Below are positions 1 to 8,532 of a stretch of DNA of 10,372 nucleotides, one piece after another. The stretch spans positions 1 through 10,372 of the forward strand of contig NZ_CAMLFY010000146.1 of assembly GCF_946479415.1 (NCBI RefSeq), given 5' to 3'. The translations under genes were made by a program, and so were the position numbers. This DNA comes from an uncultured Shinella sp. (GTDB lineage: Bacteria; Pseudomonadota; Alphaproteobacteria; Rhizobiales; Rhizobiaceae). Below the pieces are notes generated by a model that was not told where the DNA came from, did no database searches, and was given only the letters and a program-made list of their open reading frames with translations. Every line of letters starts with the position of its first letter. The first letter of the stretch is position 1.

Positions 1-1
1 C

Positions 2-538
2 CATTTCGTCGGGTTTTCCAACGCAAAGGCCGTGCGCAGCATGGTCGATCATTTCGTGTCGGTCGGCTATCGGCGTATCGCCTTCATCGGTGGCGACGCG
101 AGCCGGGACACGCGCGGCAGCGACCGACGTCTCGGCTTCATCGCGGCACTCCGCGATCATGGCCTTGATGCTTCGCGCCTGATCGACGGCGGTACGCCGC
201 CGATCTCGATGCGTGAGGGTGCCAATGCCATGGCACGGCTGCTGACGGAGTATCCGGATACGGAGGCGGTGATCTGCGTCTCGGACCTTTCGGCGTTCGG
301 TGCCCTGACGGAATGTCAGCGTCGTGGCGTATCTGTGCCCGAACACATCGCCATCGGCGGCTTCGGCGACTATGAGATCGGCGGCATCAGCGTGCCGGCG
401 CTGACGACGATCAACGCAGGCGCAAGGCAGATCGGCGAGCGGACCGGCCGGCTGATCCTGGATGTTCTGGACAACGTTCAGAACGTATCCCACGTGACGA
501 TCGCTCCTCAGCTGATCGTGAGAGGAAGCAGCCGCTGA
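2..538 (+). CDS. LacI-family transcriptional regulator, C-terminal part (5' truncated)
   Basis: The reading frame is open from the first bases of the window and ends at TGA 536-538, giving 178 visible residues of a family that usually runs to about 330-345. The N-terminal helix-turn-helix lies outside the window. What remains is the C-terminal part of the periplasmic-binding-protein-like effector domain. It shows the family pattern VGFSN, then GYRRIAFIGG, R.GF.AAL...G, an AVICVSDLSAFGAL block, GGFGDYEIG and a final LT.I. These proteins are dimeric cytoplasmic repressors or activators that bind a sugar or sugar acid, and the ligand cannot be told from this fragment. The internal GTG at 32 lies within conserved domain sequence and is not a real start. 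The next gene begins about 50 bases downstream on the same strand. The TTAGCGCTAA palindrome at 967-976 is a candidate site for this or another LacI-type protein, but no link is shown. The family is certain; the target is unknown. Confidence 0.93.
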   Translation, partial: HFVGFSNAKAVRSMVDHFVSVGYRRIAFIGGDASRDTRGSDRRLGFIAALRDHGLDASRLIDGGTPPISMREGANAMARLLTEYPDTEAVICVSDLSAFGALTECQRRGVSVPEHIAIGGFGDYEIGGISVPALTTINAGARQIGERTGRLILDVLDNVQNVSHVTIAPQLIVRGSSR

Positions 539-588
539 CGGTCGATGCGGCAGGGATTGGCTTGCCAGGAAACAGAAGTATTTCCGAA

Positions 589-852
589 ATGGCGACGAAA
601 GCAGGGATGACGCTGGAAGAGCTGATAGATCGCTATCGCCCGCATTTGGTCGATGAGAGCGTGGCCGTCCGGCGAAGCTGGGAGGATGTGTTCAAATACA
701 CCCTCCGCGTTTATTCCAAAGATACACCGGTGCATGCCTTCGATCTCAACGTCCTTTCGGATCGACTATGTTCCTCCGGGATGCATGAGCTTATGGCTGC
801 GGGATATGTAAAGCGTTGGCGTGAATTGCTCGCGCGATCGAGCGAACTCTAG
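589..852 (+). CDS. Small protein resembling an orphan tyrosine-recombinase core-binding domain
   Basis: This frame encodes 87 residues from ATG 589 to TAG 850-852. A TTG at 562 would add nine residues, but ATG is preferred because a weak purine-rich site (AGAAG, 574-578) lies about ten bases before it. The protein starts TLEELIDRYRPHL and continues with a segment rich in aromatic and basic residues, then a C-terminal helix with YVKRWRELL. This layout resembles the SAM-like helical DNA-binding domain that precedes the catalytic domain of phage-type integrases. No catalytic R, HxxR or Y motif follows: the frame closes and bases 853-1095 do not continue it in any convincing way. It may be the remnant of an integrase or a small stand-alone DNA-binding protein. 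Family resemblance was judged by eye only. That the frame is coding is supported by its compositional fit and position, not by a strong ribosome site. Confidence 0.55.
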   Translation: MATKAGMTLEELIDRYRPHLVDESVAVRRSWEDVFKYTLRVYSKDTPVHAFDLNVLSDRLCSSGMHELMAAGYVKRWRELLARSSEL

Positions 853-966
853 TTAAGCTCGCCATCTCTCCCTCAGCCCCTTTTGGCAGGGCCATGTGAG
901 AAATCAAGGGAACTTCCTTTTTCCTTTTCTTTAACCATGGCGTGAATTAGATTTGCCTTTGATACG

Positions 967-976
967 TTAGCGCTAA
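967..976. promoter_or_regulatory. LacI-type operator candidate (TTAGCGCTAA palindrome)
   Basis: TTAGCGCTAA is a perfect 10-base palindrome with a central CG, the hallmark of many LacI/GalR-family operators. One further outer pair (C965/G978) matches after a mismatch. It lies 120 bases upstream of the CHAT gene's chosen start, and its last base is the A of the rejected ATG at 976. The site would suit control of the CHAT gene by a LacI-type protein, possibly the one at the start of the window. A 10-base palindrome can arise by chance, so this is a candidate only. Confidence 0.35.
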
Positions 977-1084
977 TGAGCGGGATTGGGTCGCGCTGCG
1001 CCGGCTGGCCTTTGCCAAGCGGGAGACCCTGCCAGTCCGGGTCGTCGAATTTGCGTTGCTTCGCGATTGAGGCTTGCCGAAAGC

Positions 1085-1091
1085 AGGGGGG
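1085..1091 (+). promoter_or_regulatory. Ribosome binding site fixing the CHAT gene start at 1096
   Basis: An AGGGGGG run ends four bases before ATG 1096, giving good complementarity to the anti-Shine-Dalgarno sequence. The earlier in-frame ATG at 976 has no such site. It would also place a 40-residue cysteine- and arginine-containing stretch in front of a clear signal peptide. Confidence 0.6.
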
Positions 1092-1095
1092 CGGA

Positions 1096-4000
1096 ATGGT
1101 TGTTTCCGGCGTACGACTGCGGGCTTTGGCGATTATATTGCTTGCAGCTGTCGCGCCCCCTGCGGCGGCGGAGCAGCTTGAAGGCGTCTTTCTTGGCGCG
1201 TGGGCGCCAGATGCGAAGGCATGCGCCGATTCTTCCGACGTCCGTTTTGAGATCACCGCGACGGGGATGTCGGGGCCGGAATTTCTATGCACCATGGTTC
1301 ACGGTGTGCCGCAAGGTGACGGATGGGCTTTGCAGTTCGCCTGTGCGGCCGAGGGAACGGAATACGCTGCCGCCTCGCACTGGCAGTTGCTGGCGAACGG
1401 GCATCTTCGCATCACGGAAAGCGAGAGCACGCGCGACTATGTGCCCTGTCGAACGGACGTGGTTGCGAGAGAGGAAAGCGGTAGCCATACCGCGCCGGCA
1501 CTCGCCGGGGAAAGCCTTCTTGCTGCCGAGAAGCTGCAGAGCCCGGATATCGTGCGCCATGTCCAGCAGCGTCTGAGCGCAATCGGCTTTGATCCCGGCA
1601 AGGTGGATGGGCAGTTCGGCGCGCGAACGGCACAGGCCTTAAGGGCTTTTGAGGCGGCAAACGGCCTGCCCGAAACCGGGCGTATCAATCCGGCTAACCT
1701 TGCCGTGCTTGGCGAGCCGGGCGCGGACGTAGCGGTCGTTTCCGATCAGACGGCTGCTGAGCTGCGGTTCGATCCCGAGGCTATCCATGCGATGATAAGC
1801 CGGATCATAGCATCTTACCGGCCGTCGACGGAGGCGTATGATTATCGTGATGAGACCGGGCGGACGGCTTTGACGAGGCTCCTGGCGGTGCTGCCCTCTG
1901 GAGACGCCGACGTTGCGGGGTTCGAAACGGAGCCCGTACAGGCGTTCGCCAGCAGCGACCCCTATGGCATCATCAGCAATCCGACGATCGTCACCCCACC
2001 ACGCCGCTTCTTCGTTTCCTCGCGCCACAAGGTGCTGGTGGAGGAATTCAGGGCTGTAAGGAAGGCCCAGCCCGGACTGTCGGAAGATCAGGGTCGGCAA
2101 TTCGCCGCGCATTTCCAGACGCTGCTGGCCGAGACGAAGAAGCGCTTCGGACCGACGCATCCGGCGGTGGGTTTCGTGCTGGATGATTTCATCCAGCTTC
2201 GCCTCGATATGATCGCCCGCTTCGAAGGGGGAAACAACGTCGTCAACACGGAGCTGGCTGCTCTCCATCGCGAAGCAGCATCGGCTATGCGCACCGGATG
2301 GTCATCCTCCCCGAACGGAAGATTGGTCGCCGATCACCTGATCGCCGATCTCGTCTCCTCCGCCGAACGATCGATGGACTGGCGCAATGGTTGCGGTGAA
2401 CATCGCAACGTGACCCTTGCGGCCTATGTCGAGGCGGCGGCGATCGACCATGCGGCTTCCGGCGCCTCGTTGCGACAGCTCGGGTGGCTGCTGCGCGCGG
2501 CGCGTTGCGTCGAAAATGCCGGGGAGGCCGAGACGATCATGCGTGCGCGGGTTCAACTCGCCCGCGTGATCGGCAGCATCGAAGCGCAGGCCCAGACGCT
2601 GGCGGAACTTGCCGCGGCGATGTTCCAGGCCGGAGACAAGCCGGGTGCTACGGCGGCCTATCGCGAGGTGTTCCGGCTTGCGGTCGCGAATGGGCTGGCG
2701 CCGGGTTACGAGACGGGCTTTCTCGCCGATGACGAGTGGCTTTCCGCCAAGCGCACGACGTCAACGCATTGGCAGGCGTTGAAGGCGCTTGGTCTTGACG
2801 CCGAGCTGGATTTTTACGTCGCCCATAACCTGCGCCGCCAGATTGCCGAGCGCGCCTTCGAATCCACCTATGGAGCGTCGCTCGTCTCGAGCTTCGTCGA
2901 TGTGCTGGAGGAAAGCGGCCGGACCGCCATGGCCAATGCCTATTACACCTATCTTGGCCGGACCTATCGCCGCGAGGGCATGCAGGGATCGTTGTCGCCG
3001 CTTTATATGATGACCCTGTTTGCCGCCCAGCGCATCGATTCAGAGCGCTATGACGAGGTGCTTCCCATGCTGGAGCGCGGTCTGAAACTCGCCGAAGCGC
3101 TGAGTGACAAGCATTTCACTGCGGTGCTGATCGCGCAGCTTGCCCGTGCCCACACCGAGCGGGGGGCGCTCGACGAGGGGTTGCGCTTTGCCCGCCAGGG
3201 CCTTGTGATGATCAGGCAAGGCGGCCTCGACAGAAATGCCTATGATATCAAGGCGGCAATGGGCACGCTGGAGAAGATCGTCACCAGTGCCGAACGGGAG
3301 CAGAGCCGGCTGGACAATGCTGTGGGCGGACTTGCCGCGGAGCTTCAGGGCAAGCTCGACCTTGTCTGTAAGGGTAAGGAGAAATCCTGGTCCTTTCCCG
3401 CCCTGCCTGCCAGCCTGATGCTTTCCGATCCTGTTATCGCGGCTGCCCTCCTCGAGCATCCCGTCGTCGTCCATTATATCGAATGTTTCGACCGCTTGCG
3501 CGAGGAGTTCACCGGTGCGGGCGTTACGCCGGGCGATGGCGGACAGGGTGAGCGTATTTCCGATGTAGCGCTTCTGCTCGGCCTTCTCAGTGAACGGGAG
3601 AAGGCCGAGGGCCTTCTGGAATTCTTCCTGGTAAAGGGTGAAAACGGTCTTGGTGGCCAGGCCGCAGTCTTGCAGGGCCTGATGAGAGCCGGCAAAGGGG
3701 ACTGGTTCATGCCTCAGGCGGGGCGCGTCACGGCAGCGGCCATGGCGGCGCTTCCCGGCTTCAAGCGGAACGATCTCTTTCCGCAGGCGGTGGCCAGCCT
3801 CGGCCTGGATCTGCTGGCGAGTGGCGAGCGCGGCCTTTCGGAAGGGCTCTACAGGCAGATCAAGCTGGACTGGGAGCAGAGTATTGCGGCCCGCGGCTGG
3901 GGCTGTATGCTGCAGGAATGTCAGTATTTCGCGGTGATGGCCGAGGTGTTCGATGAAGGCCGGGGCGCCGACGATTATTTCAGCCGCATTCCAAGCAGCT

Positions 4001-5925
4001 TCACAAGCTACTATTCCGGCGCACAGGCCGATACGTCCGAGGCGGATGCAATCCGCGAGCTGGCACTCAACGAGGGGCACATGCAATTGCGTGCCGGCCG
4101 CTACCGGCTGGCCGAGGTCTATTTTCAGCTCGCTTCGGATATCGTCTCGGGCTACGGCCCTGCGGAGAAGGAGACCCTTGCCTCCGAGGGCGATGTCGAT
4201 GTCGCGACCGCCATCAGCCGCATCAAATACGAGCGTGGTGATCCAGCCGCTGCGCGGGCTATCTCCACGCCGCTGGTCACGGCGGCGCACAAGCGCTTCG
4301 CCGAGCAAGGCTCCTACAGCACGGAGGCGATCGTCCGCTGGTCGCACCGGCTGCGCGGCCTCTTCGAGGTCCATTTCGACAGTCTCGACGTGAACCCGCA
4401 GGGGGAAATCGCAGCGGGTGAGGACGATTTCTTCGCCTTCCAGTACCTGCAGACGACCCGTACCGCAGCGACGGTCGCCAAGCTTGCCGAACGGGCCAGC
4501 GCCGGTTCCAGCGAAGCGGTGCGTCGGCATCAGGATCTTTCGCGGGAGGTGAACGAGCTCTACAGCGCCTTCGCTGTTGCAAGCGGTGACGGGGCGCAAA
4601 CGCTGCTCAAGCGGATCGCTGCGAAGGAGAAGGAACTGGCGGCGGCGCAGAAGGAGGCCGAGGCGAATGACCCGACCTATGCCGCCCGGCCGGGCTTCCG
4701 CTTCCTCACCCTTTCAGAGACCCGGGAGCGTCTGGCCGAGGGGGAGGCGGTCGTGCTTTCCTTCGTCGGACGGCACCACGCCTATCTCTGGCTCGTCACG
4801 CGCGGCACCAGTTCATTGCGCCGGCTTGCCGTTTCGCCCGGCATGCTCGACGAGACGGTACGGGCGCTGCGGTTCGAAGCGACGGGGTATAATGCCGCGA
4901 TCGAGAACCGGCGCTGGCCGCTCCAGCCATTCCGCGAGCCCTATCGCTCCACGATCGGTGTTTTCGGGGACGGGCTGGACGGTATCGGCCGGCTCTATTT
5001 CGTTCCACATGGCCTGTTCGATGGCCTGCCGCTCGGGGCCTTGTTGACCGACAACCCACCAAAGGAAAGCATGACCTTCGGGGAAATGCGGGCCGCGAGG
5101 CTGCCCTGGCTGATCCGCCGCATGGCGATCAACGTGCTTCCCTCGCTCCAGGCGATCGAGCAGGTGCCGTCCGCTGCCGAGCGGGCATCCGGCGACGATG
5201 AGGCGCGGCGGCCGTTTCTCGGTGTCGGCAACCCGGATTTTGGCGCGGGATTGAAGGTGGCTTCGCTTCGCGGGCTTTCGCCGGTGAGGCCGCTCGCCAT
5301 TCCCGTGTTGCCCGAGACGGAGACGGAGGTTACGCGGATCGCCGAAATCCTGCGGGCAGAACCGGCGGAAGACCTTCTGGTCGGCGAGCGCGCAAGTGAG
5401 GCGGTCATCCGCCGGATGGCGCTTGACCGCTACCGGATCGTCACGTTTGCCACCCATGGCATCCTCGCGGGTGAATTCCGCGGCGTGAGTGAACCGGCCC
5501 TGGTGCTGGCGATGCCGGTCAATCCGAGACCCGACGATGATGGTCTCCTGACGGCCAGCGAGGTGTCGAGCCTGCACCTCAATGCCGAGCTGGTGGTCCT
5601 GTCGGCCTGCAACACCGCCGGGAGCGACGGCAGACCGGGGGCTGAAGGCCTATCCGGTCTTGCCAATGCCTTCTTCTATGCCGGCACGCAGAATCTCGTC
5701 GTTACCCACTGGGCCATTCCATCCAATCCGGCCGTCGATATTTCTGTCGGCATGATCGAGGCGCAGCAGAACGCCGGGACGACGGACTGGGCAAAGGCGC
5801 TCCAGGCCTCCGTCCTCAAGATGATGGATGGCGAGGGGCCGGTTGCCTATGTGCATCCGGGCGCCTGGGGCGCTCACATGGTCGTCGGCGCCGAGGCGAG
5901 GGGCCTTTCGGCAGAAAATCCATAA
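1096..5925 (+). CDS. Exported CHAT-domain (caspase-like) protein with peptidoglycan-binding domain
   Basis: The protein has 1609 residues from ATG 1096. Residues 1-24 form a Sec signal peptide: basic start, hydrophobic core LAIILLAAVA, and AAA before the cleavage site. Residues 25-120 hold four cysteines (43, 65, 83, 118) that could form disulfides in the periplasm. Residues 149-206 match a peptidoglycan-binding type 1 domain (VQQRLSAIGFDPGKVDG, FGARTAQALRAFEAANGL). About 900 residues of helical, TPR-like sequence follow, for example near 501-535, 673-706 and 993-1016. A charged coiled-coil-like stretch comes at about 1140-1195. From about 1200 to 1602 lies a CHAT domain, a clan CD cysteine peptidase, with FVPHGLFDGLPLGALL, the catalytic histidine H1454 in FATHG and the catalytic cysteine C1505 in VLSACNTA, 51 residues apart. 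Both catalytic residues are intact, so proteolytic activity is expected. The substrate is unknown. The signal peptide and wall-binding domain imply a periplasmic site of action. The start was chosen by signal peptide and ribosome site. The domain calls are confident; the role is not known. Confidence 0.9.
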   Translation: MVVSGVRLRALAIILLAAVAPPAAAEQLEGVFLGAWAPDAKACADSSDVRFEITATGMSGPEFLCTMVHGVPQGDGWALQFACAAEGTEYAAASHWQLLANGHLRITESESTRDYVPCRTDVVAREESGSHTAPALAGESLLAAEKLQSPDIVRHVQQRLSAIGFDPGKVDGQFGARTAQALRAFEAANGLPETGRINPANLAVLGEPGADVAVVSDQTAAELRFDPEAIHAMISRIIASYRPSTEAYDYRDETGRTALTRLLAVLPSGDADVAGFETEPVQAFASSDPYGIISNPTIVTPPRRFFVSSRHKVLVEEFRAVRKAQPGLSEDQGRQFAAHFQTLLAETKKRFGPTHPAVGFVLDDFIQLRLDMIARFEGGNNVVNTELAALHREAASAMRTGWSSSPNGRLVADHLIADLVSSAERSMDWRNGCGEHRNVTLAAYVEAAAIDHAASGASLRQLGWLLRAARCVENAGEAETIMRARVQLARVIGSIEAQAQTLAELAAAMFQAGDKPGATAAYREVFRLAVANGLAPGYETGFLADDEWLSAKRTTSTHWQALKALGLDAELDFYVAHNLRRQIAERAFESTYGASLVSSFVDVLEESGRTAMANAYYTYLGRTYRREGMQGSLSPLYMMTLFAAQRIDSERYDEVLPMLERGLKLAEALSDKHFTAVLIAQLARAHTERGALDEGLRFARQGLVMIRQGGLDRNAYDIKAAMGTLEKIVTSAEREQSRLDNAVGGLAAELQGKLDLVCKGKEKSWSFPALPASLMLSDPVIAAALLEHPVVVHYIECFDRLREEFTGAGVTPGDGGQGERISDVALLLGLLSEREKAEGLLEFFLVKGENGLGGQAAVLQGLMRAGKGDWFMPQAGRVTAAAMAALPGFKRNDLFPQAVASLGLDLLASGERGLSEGLYRQIKLDWEQSIAARGWGCMLQECQYFAVMAEVFDEGRGADDYFSRIPSSFTSYYSGAQADTSEADAIRELALNEGHMQLRAGRYRLAEVYFQLASDIVSGYGPAEKETLASEGDVDVATAISRIKYERGDPAAARAISTPLVTAAHKRFAEQGSYSTEAIVRWSHRLRGLFEVHFDSLDVNPQGEIAAGEDDFFAFQYLQTTRTAATVAKLAERASAGSSEAVRRHQDLSREVNELYSAFAVASGDGAQTLLKRIAAKEKELAAAQKEAEANDPTYAARPGFRFLTLSETRERLAEGEAVVLSFVGRHHAYLWLVTRGTSSLRRLAVSPGMLDETVRALRFEATGYNAAIENRRWPLQPFREPYRSTIGVFGDGLDGIGRLYFVPHGLFDGLPLGALLTDNPPKESMTFGEMRAARLPWLIRRMAINVLPSLQAIEQVPSAAERASGDDEARRPFLGVGNPDFGAGLKVASLRGLSPVRPLAIPVLPETETEVTRIAEILRAEPAEDLLVGERASEAVIRRMALDRYRIVTFATHGILAGEFRGVSEPALVLAMPVNPRPDDDGLLTASEVSSLHLNAELVVLSACNTAGSDGRPGAEGLSGLANAFFYAGTQNLVVTHWAIPSNPAVDISVGMIEAQQNAGTTDWAKALQASVLKMMDGEGPVAYVHPGAWGAHMVVGAEARGLSAENP

Positions 5926-6104
5926 GGGCGCAGTGAGAAAGAGATCGCTGTCGTTGATTTTTCGATCTTGGAAGTGACGGCCCGCGAGGACTGGATCGTT
6001 GGAGACGGCCGCGAGCCGGTTGGCTAAACGCAATACCGCTTACTGCAATACAACCGAAGGGCGTGTATGCTGAACGCGACGAATCGCAATCATAGGGACA
6101 CGTT

Positions 6105-8525
6105 ATGCTGCCGGACTTTCGGATGTTGTTCGAGTCTGCTCCTGGCCTCTATTTGGTTCTCGACAGAAGCTTGGCGATCGTGGCGGCAAGCGACGCCTAT
6201 CTCAACGCCACCATGACGGACAGGGGAGCTATCCTCGGCCGCAGTATCTTTGACGTCTTTCCCGACAATCCTGACGATTCAGACGCGACGGGAGTGAGAA
6301 ACCTTGAAGATTCCTTGCTGCGGGTCCTTCGAACCGGTGTGGGGGATACGATGGCTGTCCAAAAATATGACGTGCGCAGACCCGATGGTAGCGGATACGA
6401 AACGCGGTTCTGGAGCCCTTTTAACAAGCCAGTGCTCGATGAAAAGGGCCAGGTCACCTACGTCATTCACAGGGTTGAGGATGTGACCGAGTTCATCGGT
6501 CTCAAGCAAAGGGACAGTGCGCAGGTGGAGGCGAACGAGCAGTTACGCACGCGCGCGCAGAAGATGGAAATGGAGATTTTCCAACGCGCGCAGGAGGTTG
6601 CCGAGGCAAATCGAAAGCTGCGGGATCTCGACAGGCTCAGAACGGACTTTTTCGCAAATATCAGCCACGAACTGCGCACACCGCTGACCCTTATCCTCGG
6701 TCCGGTCAGGAAGCTTCTTTCCACAACGTCGTTGTCTGCTGTCGACCGAGCGGATCTCGAGATTGCCGAGCGAAATGCACTGATCCTGCTTGGGCAAGTG
6801 AACGATCTGCTCGACGTGGCGAAGCTCGAAGCCGGTAAATTCGACCTTGTTTATACACGGCTGGATGTCGCAGCATTTATAAGAACTCTGGCGTCGAACT
6901 TTGACAGCCTTGCGCGCGAGCGCACGATAAAATTTCAACTGCGTGAGCCGGCCCAACTCCATATGGAGGTCGATGTAGAAAAACTGCAGCGCGTTGTGCT
7001 CAATTTGCTTTCGAATGCCTTCAAGTTCACGCCATCTGGCGGCTGCGTGAAACTTCTGCTCGAGCAAGTCGGGGACCACGCGGTCTTTCATGTCGACGAC
7101 ACGGGAGCGGGGATTCCGGAGCAGGACCGCAGTGTCGTGTTCGAGCGCTTTCGGCAACTCGATTCCGGCAAGCGGCGGTTGAAGGGCGGAACAGGGTTAG
7201 GCCTGGCTATCGTCAAGGAGTTCGTATTGCTATTGGGCGGAAGCGTCAGGGTGGATGCCAGTTCGGAGGGCGGAGCGCGCTTCAGTGTCGCCATTCCTCT
7301 TGTTGCTCCCATCGGATGCTCTGTCCTGGAAAGTGATGAACTGGCGCCGCGACCGGGTGAGCCGGACACAATCGGCCACCAGCTCGCGAGAATATCCGGC
7401 GAAACGCCAGAGCTGCCGACCCCCGATAGCGGCGCGCTCGTTCTCGTCGTGGATGACAATCCGGATATGCGTCACCATATTGCCAGCCTACTCGCGAACC
7501 GTTACCGCGTGGAGACGGCGGCCGATGGTGCCACGGGACTGGCCGCTGCTCGCCAGCTTTTCCCGGATGTCATCATCACCGATGTCATGATGCCTGTCAT
7601 GTCGGGCGACGAAATGGCGCGATCTTTGCTGGATGATCCCGCCACGCAGGATATCCCCATCCTGATGCTGACCGCCAAAATGGATGATCCATTGAAAATG
7701 GAGCTCCTTCGCAAGGGTGTTCGCGACTATATTGCTAAGCCGTTCGCGGCGCAGGAACTCACGATCAAGATCGAAAAATTGATTTCGGCACACCGCAAGA
7801 TGGCAGCCGACCGAGCGGTGCTCGTCGAAAAACTCTTGCGGTCCAACCACGACCTTGAACAGTTTGCCTATGCGACCGCCCATGATCTTCGGTCTCCTTT
7901 GCGCTCTATCAGCGTTTTGGCCGAATGGATTCAAGAGGACGCCATGGGAGTGCTGCCCGTACACAGTGCTGAGCACCTGGTGAAACTGCGAGGTCAGGCA
8001 CGCCGTATGGAAAGGCTCCTGCAAGATATTCTCGACTATGCCAGGATCGAGCAGGGCGACGGGACCCTGGCCGAGGATCAAAGCATCGATGGCGCTACAC
8101 TCGTGCAGGACGTGGTCAAGTTGATCGACCCTCCGGCGGGTTTTATTGTCAACGTCGATGAGCGACTCGGCGCGATGGCGCTTCCGCGGATGCCCCTTCA
8201 GCAGATTTTCCACAATCTGATCCACAACGCCGTCAAACATCATCATGCCGCCTCCGGCCGCATTGATGTCACCGTCGCCGATATGGGCGATCGCCTTGCG
8301 TTCACCGTGAGGGATGACGGTCCCGGTATCGATCCTAAATATCATCAAAAAATCTTCGAAATGTTTCAGACGCTGAAACCACAGTCGCAAAAAGACGGTA
8401 GCGGAATGGGGCTGGCATTGACGAAGAAGCACATCGACGCGCACGGTGGCCGCGTCACCGTCGAATCGGAGCCCGGCATGGGGGCGAGATTCTCTTTCAC
8501 GTGGCCCAAGAATACGTCTGTATAA
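6105..8525 (+). CDS. Hybrid sensor histidine kinase (PAS-HisKA-HATPase-REC-HisKA-HATPase)
   Basis: The protein has 806 residues and no membrane segment, so it is probably cytoplasmic. A PAS domain covers about 5-128, followed by a coiled-coil linker to about 178. The first kinase module has its phosphorylated histidine H188 in ISHELRTPL, an N box with N300/N304, DTGAGIP at D332, and [10 protein letters not shown] receiver domain (about 444-560) has acidic pocket D450/D451, phospho-acceptor D493 in ITDVMMP, T523 and K545. A second kinase module follows: H593 in [11 protein letters not shown]704 in [16 protein letters not shown] at 737, and GSGMGLAL. All catalytic residues are present in both modules. 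Likely flow is H188 to D493 within the protein and H593 to the receiver encoded next door. The PAS ligand or cofactor cannot be told; no flavin-binding GXNCRFLQ motif is seen. AGGGA (6094-6098) lies six bases before ATG and supports the start. The gene forms an operon with the following receiver gene. Confidence 0.95.
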   Translation: MLPDFRMLFESAPGLYLVLDRSLAIVAASDAYLNATMTDRGAILGRSIFDVFPDNPDDSDATGVRNLEDSLLRVLRTGVGDTMAVQKYDVRRPDGSGYETRFWSPFNKPVLDEKGQVTYVIHRVEDVTEFIGLKQRDSAQVEANEQLRTRAQKMEMEIFQRAQEVAEANRKLRDLDRLRTDFFANISHELRTPLTLILGPVRKLLSTTSLSAVDRADLEIAERNALILLGQVNDLLDVAKLEAGKFDLVYTRLDVAAFIRTLASNFDSLARERTIKFQLREPAQLHMEVDVEKLQRVVLNLLSNAFKFTPSGGCVKLLLEQVGDHAVFHVDDTGAGIPEQDRSVVFERFRQLDSGKRRLKGGTGLGLAIVKEFVLLLGGSVRVDASSEGGARFSVAIPLVAPIGCSVLESDELAPRPGEPDTIGHQLARISGETPELPTPDSGALVLVVDDNPDMRHHIASLLANRYRVETAADGATGLAAARQLFPDVIITDVMMPVMSGDEMARSLLDDPATQDIPILMLTAKMDDPLKMELLRKGVRDYIAKPFAAQELTIKIEKLISAHRKMAADRAVLVEKLLRSNHDLEQFAYATAHDLRSPLRSISVLAEWIQEDAMGVLPVHSAEHLVKLRGQARRMERLLQDILDYARIEQGDGTLAEDQSIDGATLVQDVVKLIDPPAGFIVNVDERLGAMALPRMPLQQIFHNLIHNAVKHHHAASGRIDVTVADMGDRLAFTVRDDGPGIDPKYHQKIFEMFQTLKPQSQKDGSGMGLALTKKHIDAHGGRVTVESEPGMGARFSFTWPKNTSV

Positions 8526-8529
8526 GGAG
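8524..8529 (+). promoter_or_regulatory. Ribosome binding site overlapping the kinase stop codon
   Basis: AAGGAG overlaps the TAA stop (8523-8525) of the kinase gene and serves the receiver gene, which suggests translational coupling. It is three bases from ATG 8533 and twelve from the in-frame ATG 8542. Neither spacing is ideal, so the exact start is uncertain by three residues. Confidence 0.6.
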
Positions 8530-8532
8530 AAA

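Noticed and set aside
886..933. Possible terminator before the pyrimidine-rich tract
   Set aside because: Only a four-base GCCC/GGGC stem can be drawn, and it is well separated from the T-rich tract.
909..935. GGAAC motif suggesting a general-stress (EcfG-type) promoter
   Set aside because: No CGTT-like -10 element occurs at the required 16-17 base spacing.
976..1095. Upstream ATG start extending the CHAT protein by 40 residues
   Set aside because: It would bury the signal peptide inside the protein, has no good ribosome site, and its ATG overlaps a palindrome that looks regulatory.
3040..4599. 519-codon open frame on the minus strand inside the CHAT gene
   Set aside because: It is antisense to a well-supported gene. 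Its translation is low in recognisable motifs and it has no ribosome site. Long antisense frames are common in high-GC genes.
1096..5925. A gasdermin-CHAT or CRISPR-linked (Craspase-like) defence system
   Set aside because: No gasdermin-like neighbour, Cas gene or CRISPR repeat is present in the window, and the protein carries a signal peptide.
5976..6015. Near-direct repeat GACGGCCCGCGAG / GACGGCCGCGAG after the CHAT gene
   Set aside because: It is short, differs by one inserted base and is GC-rich, so chance is a sufficient explanation.
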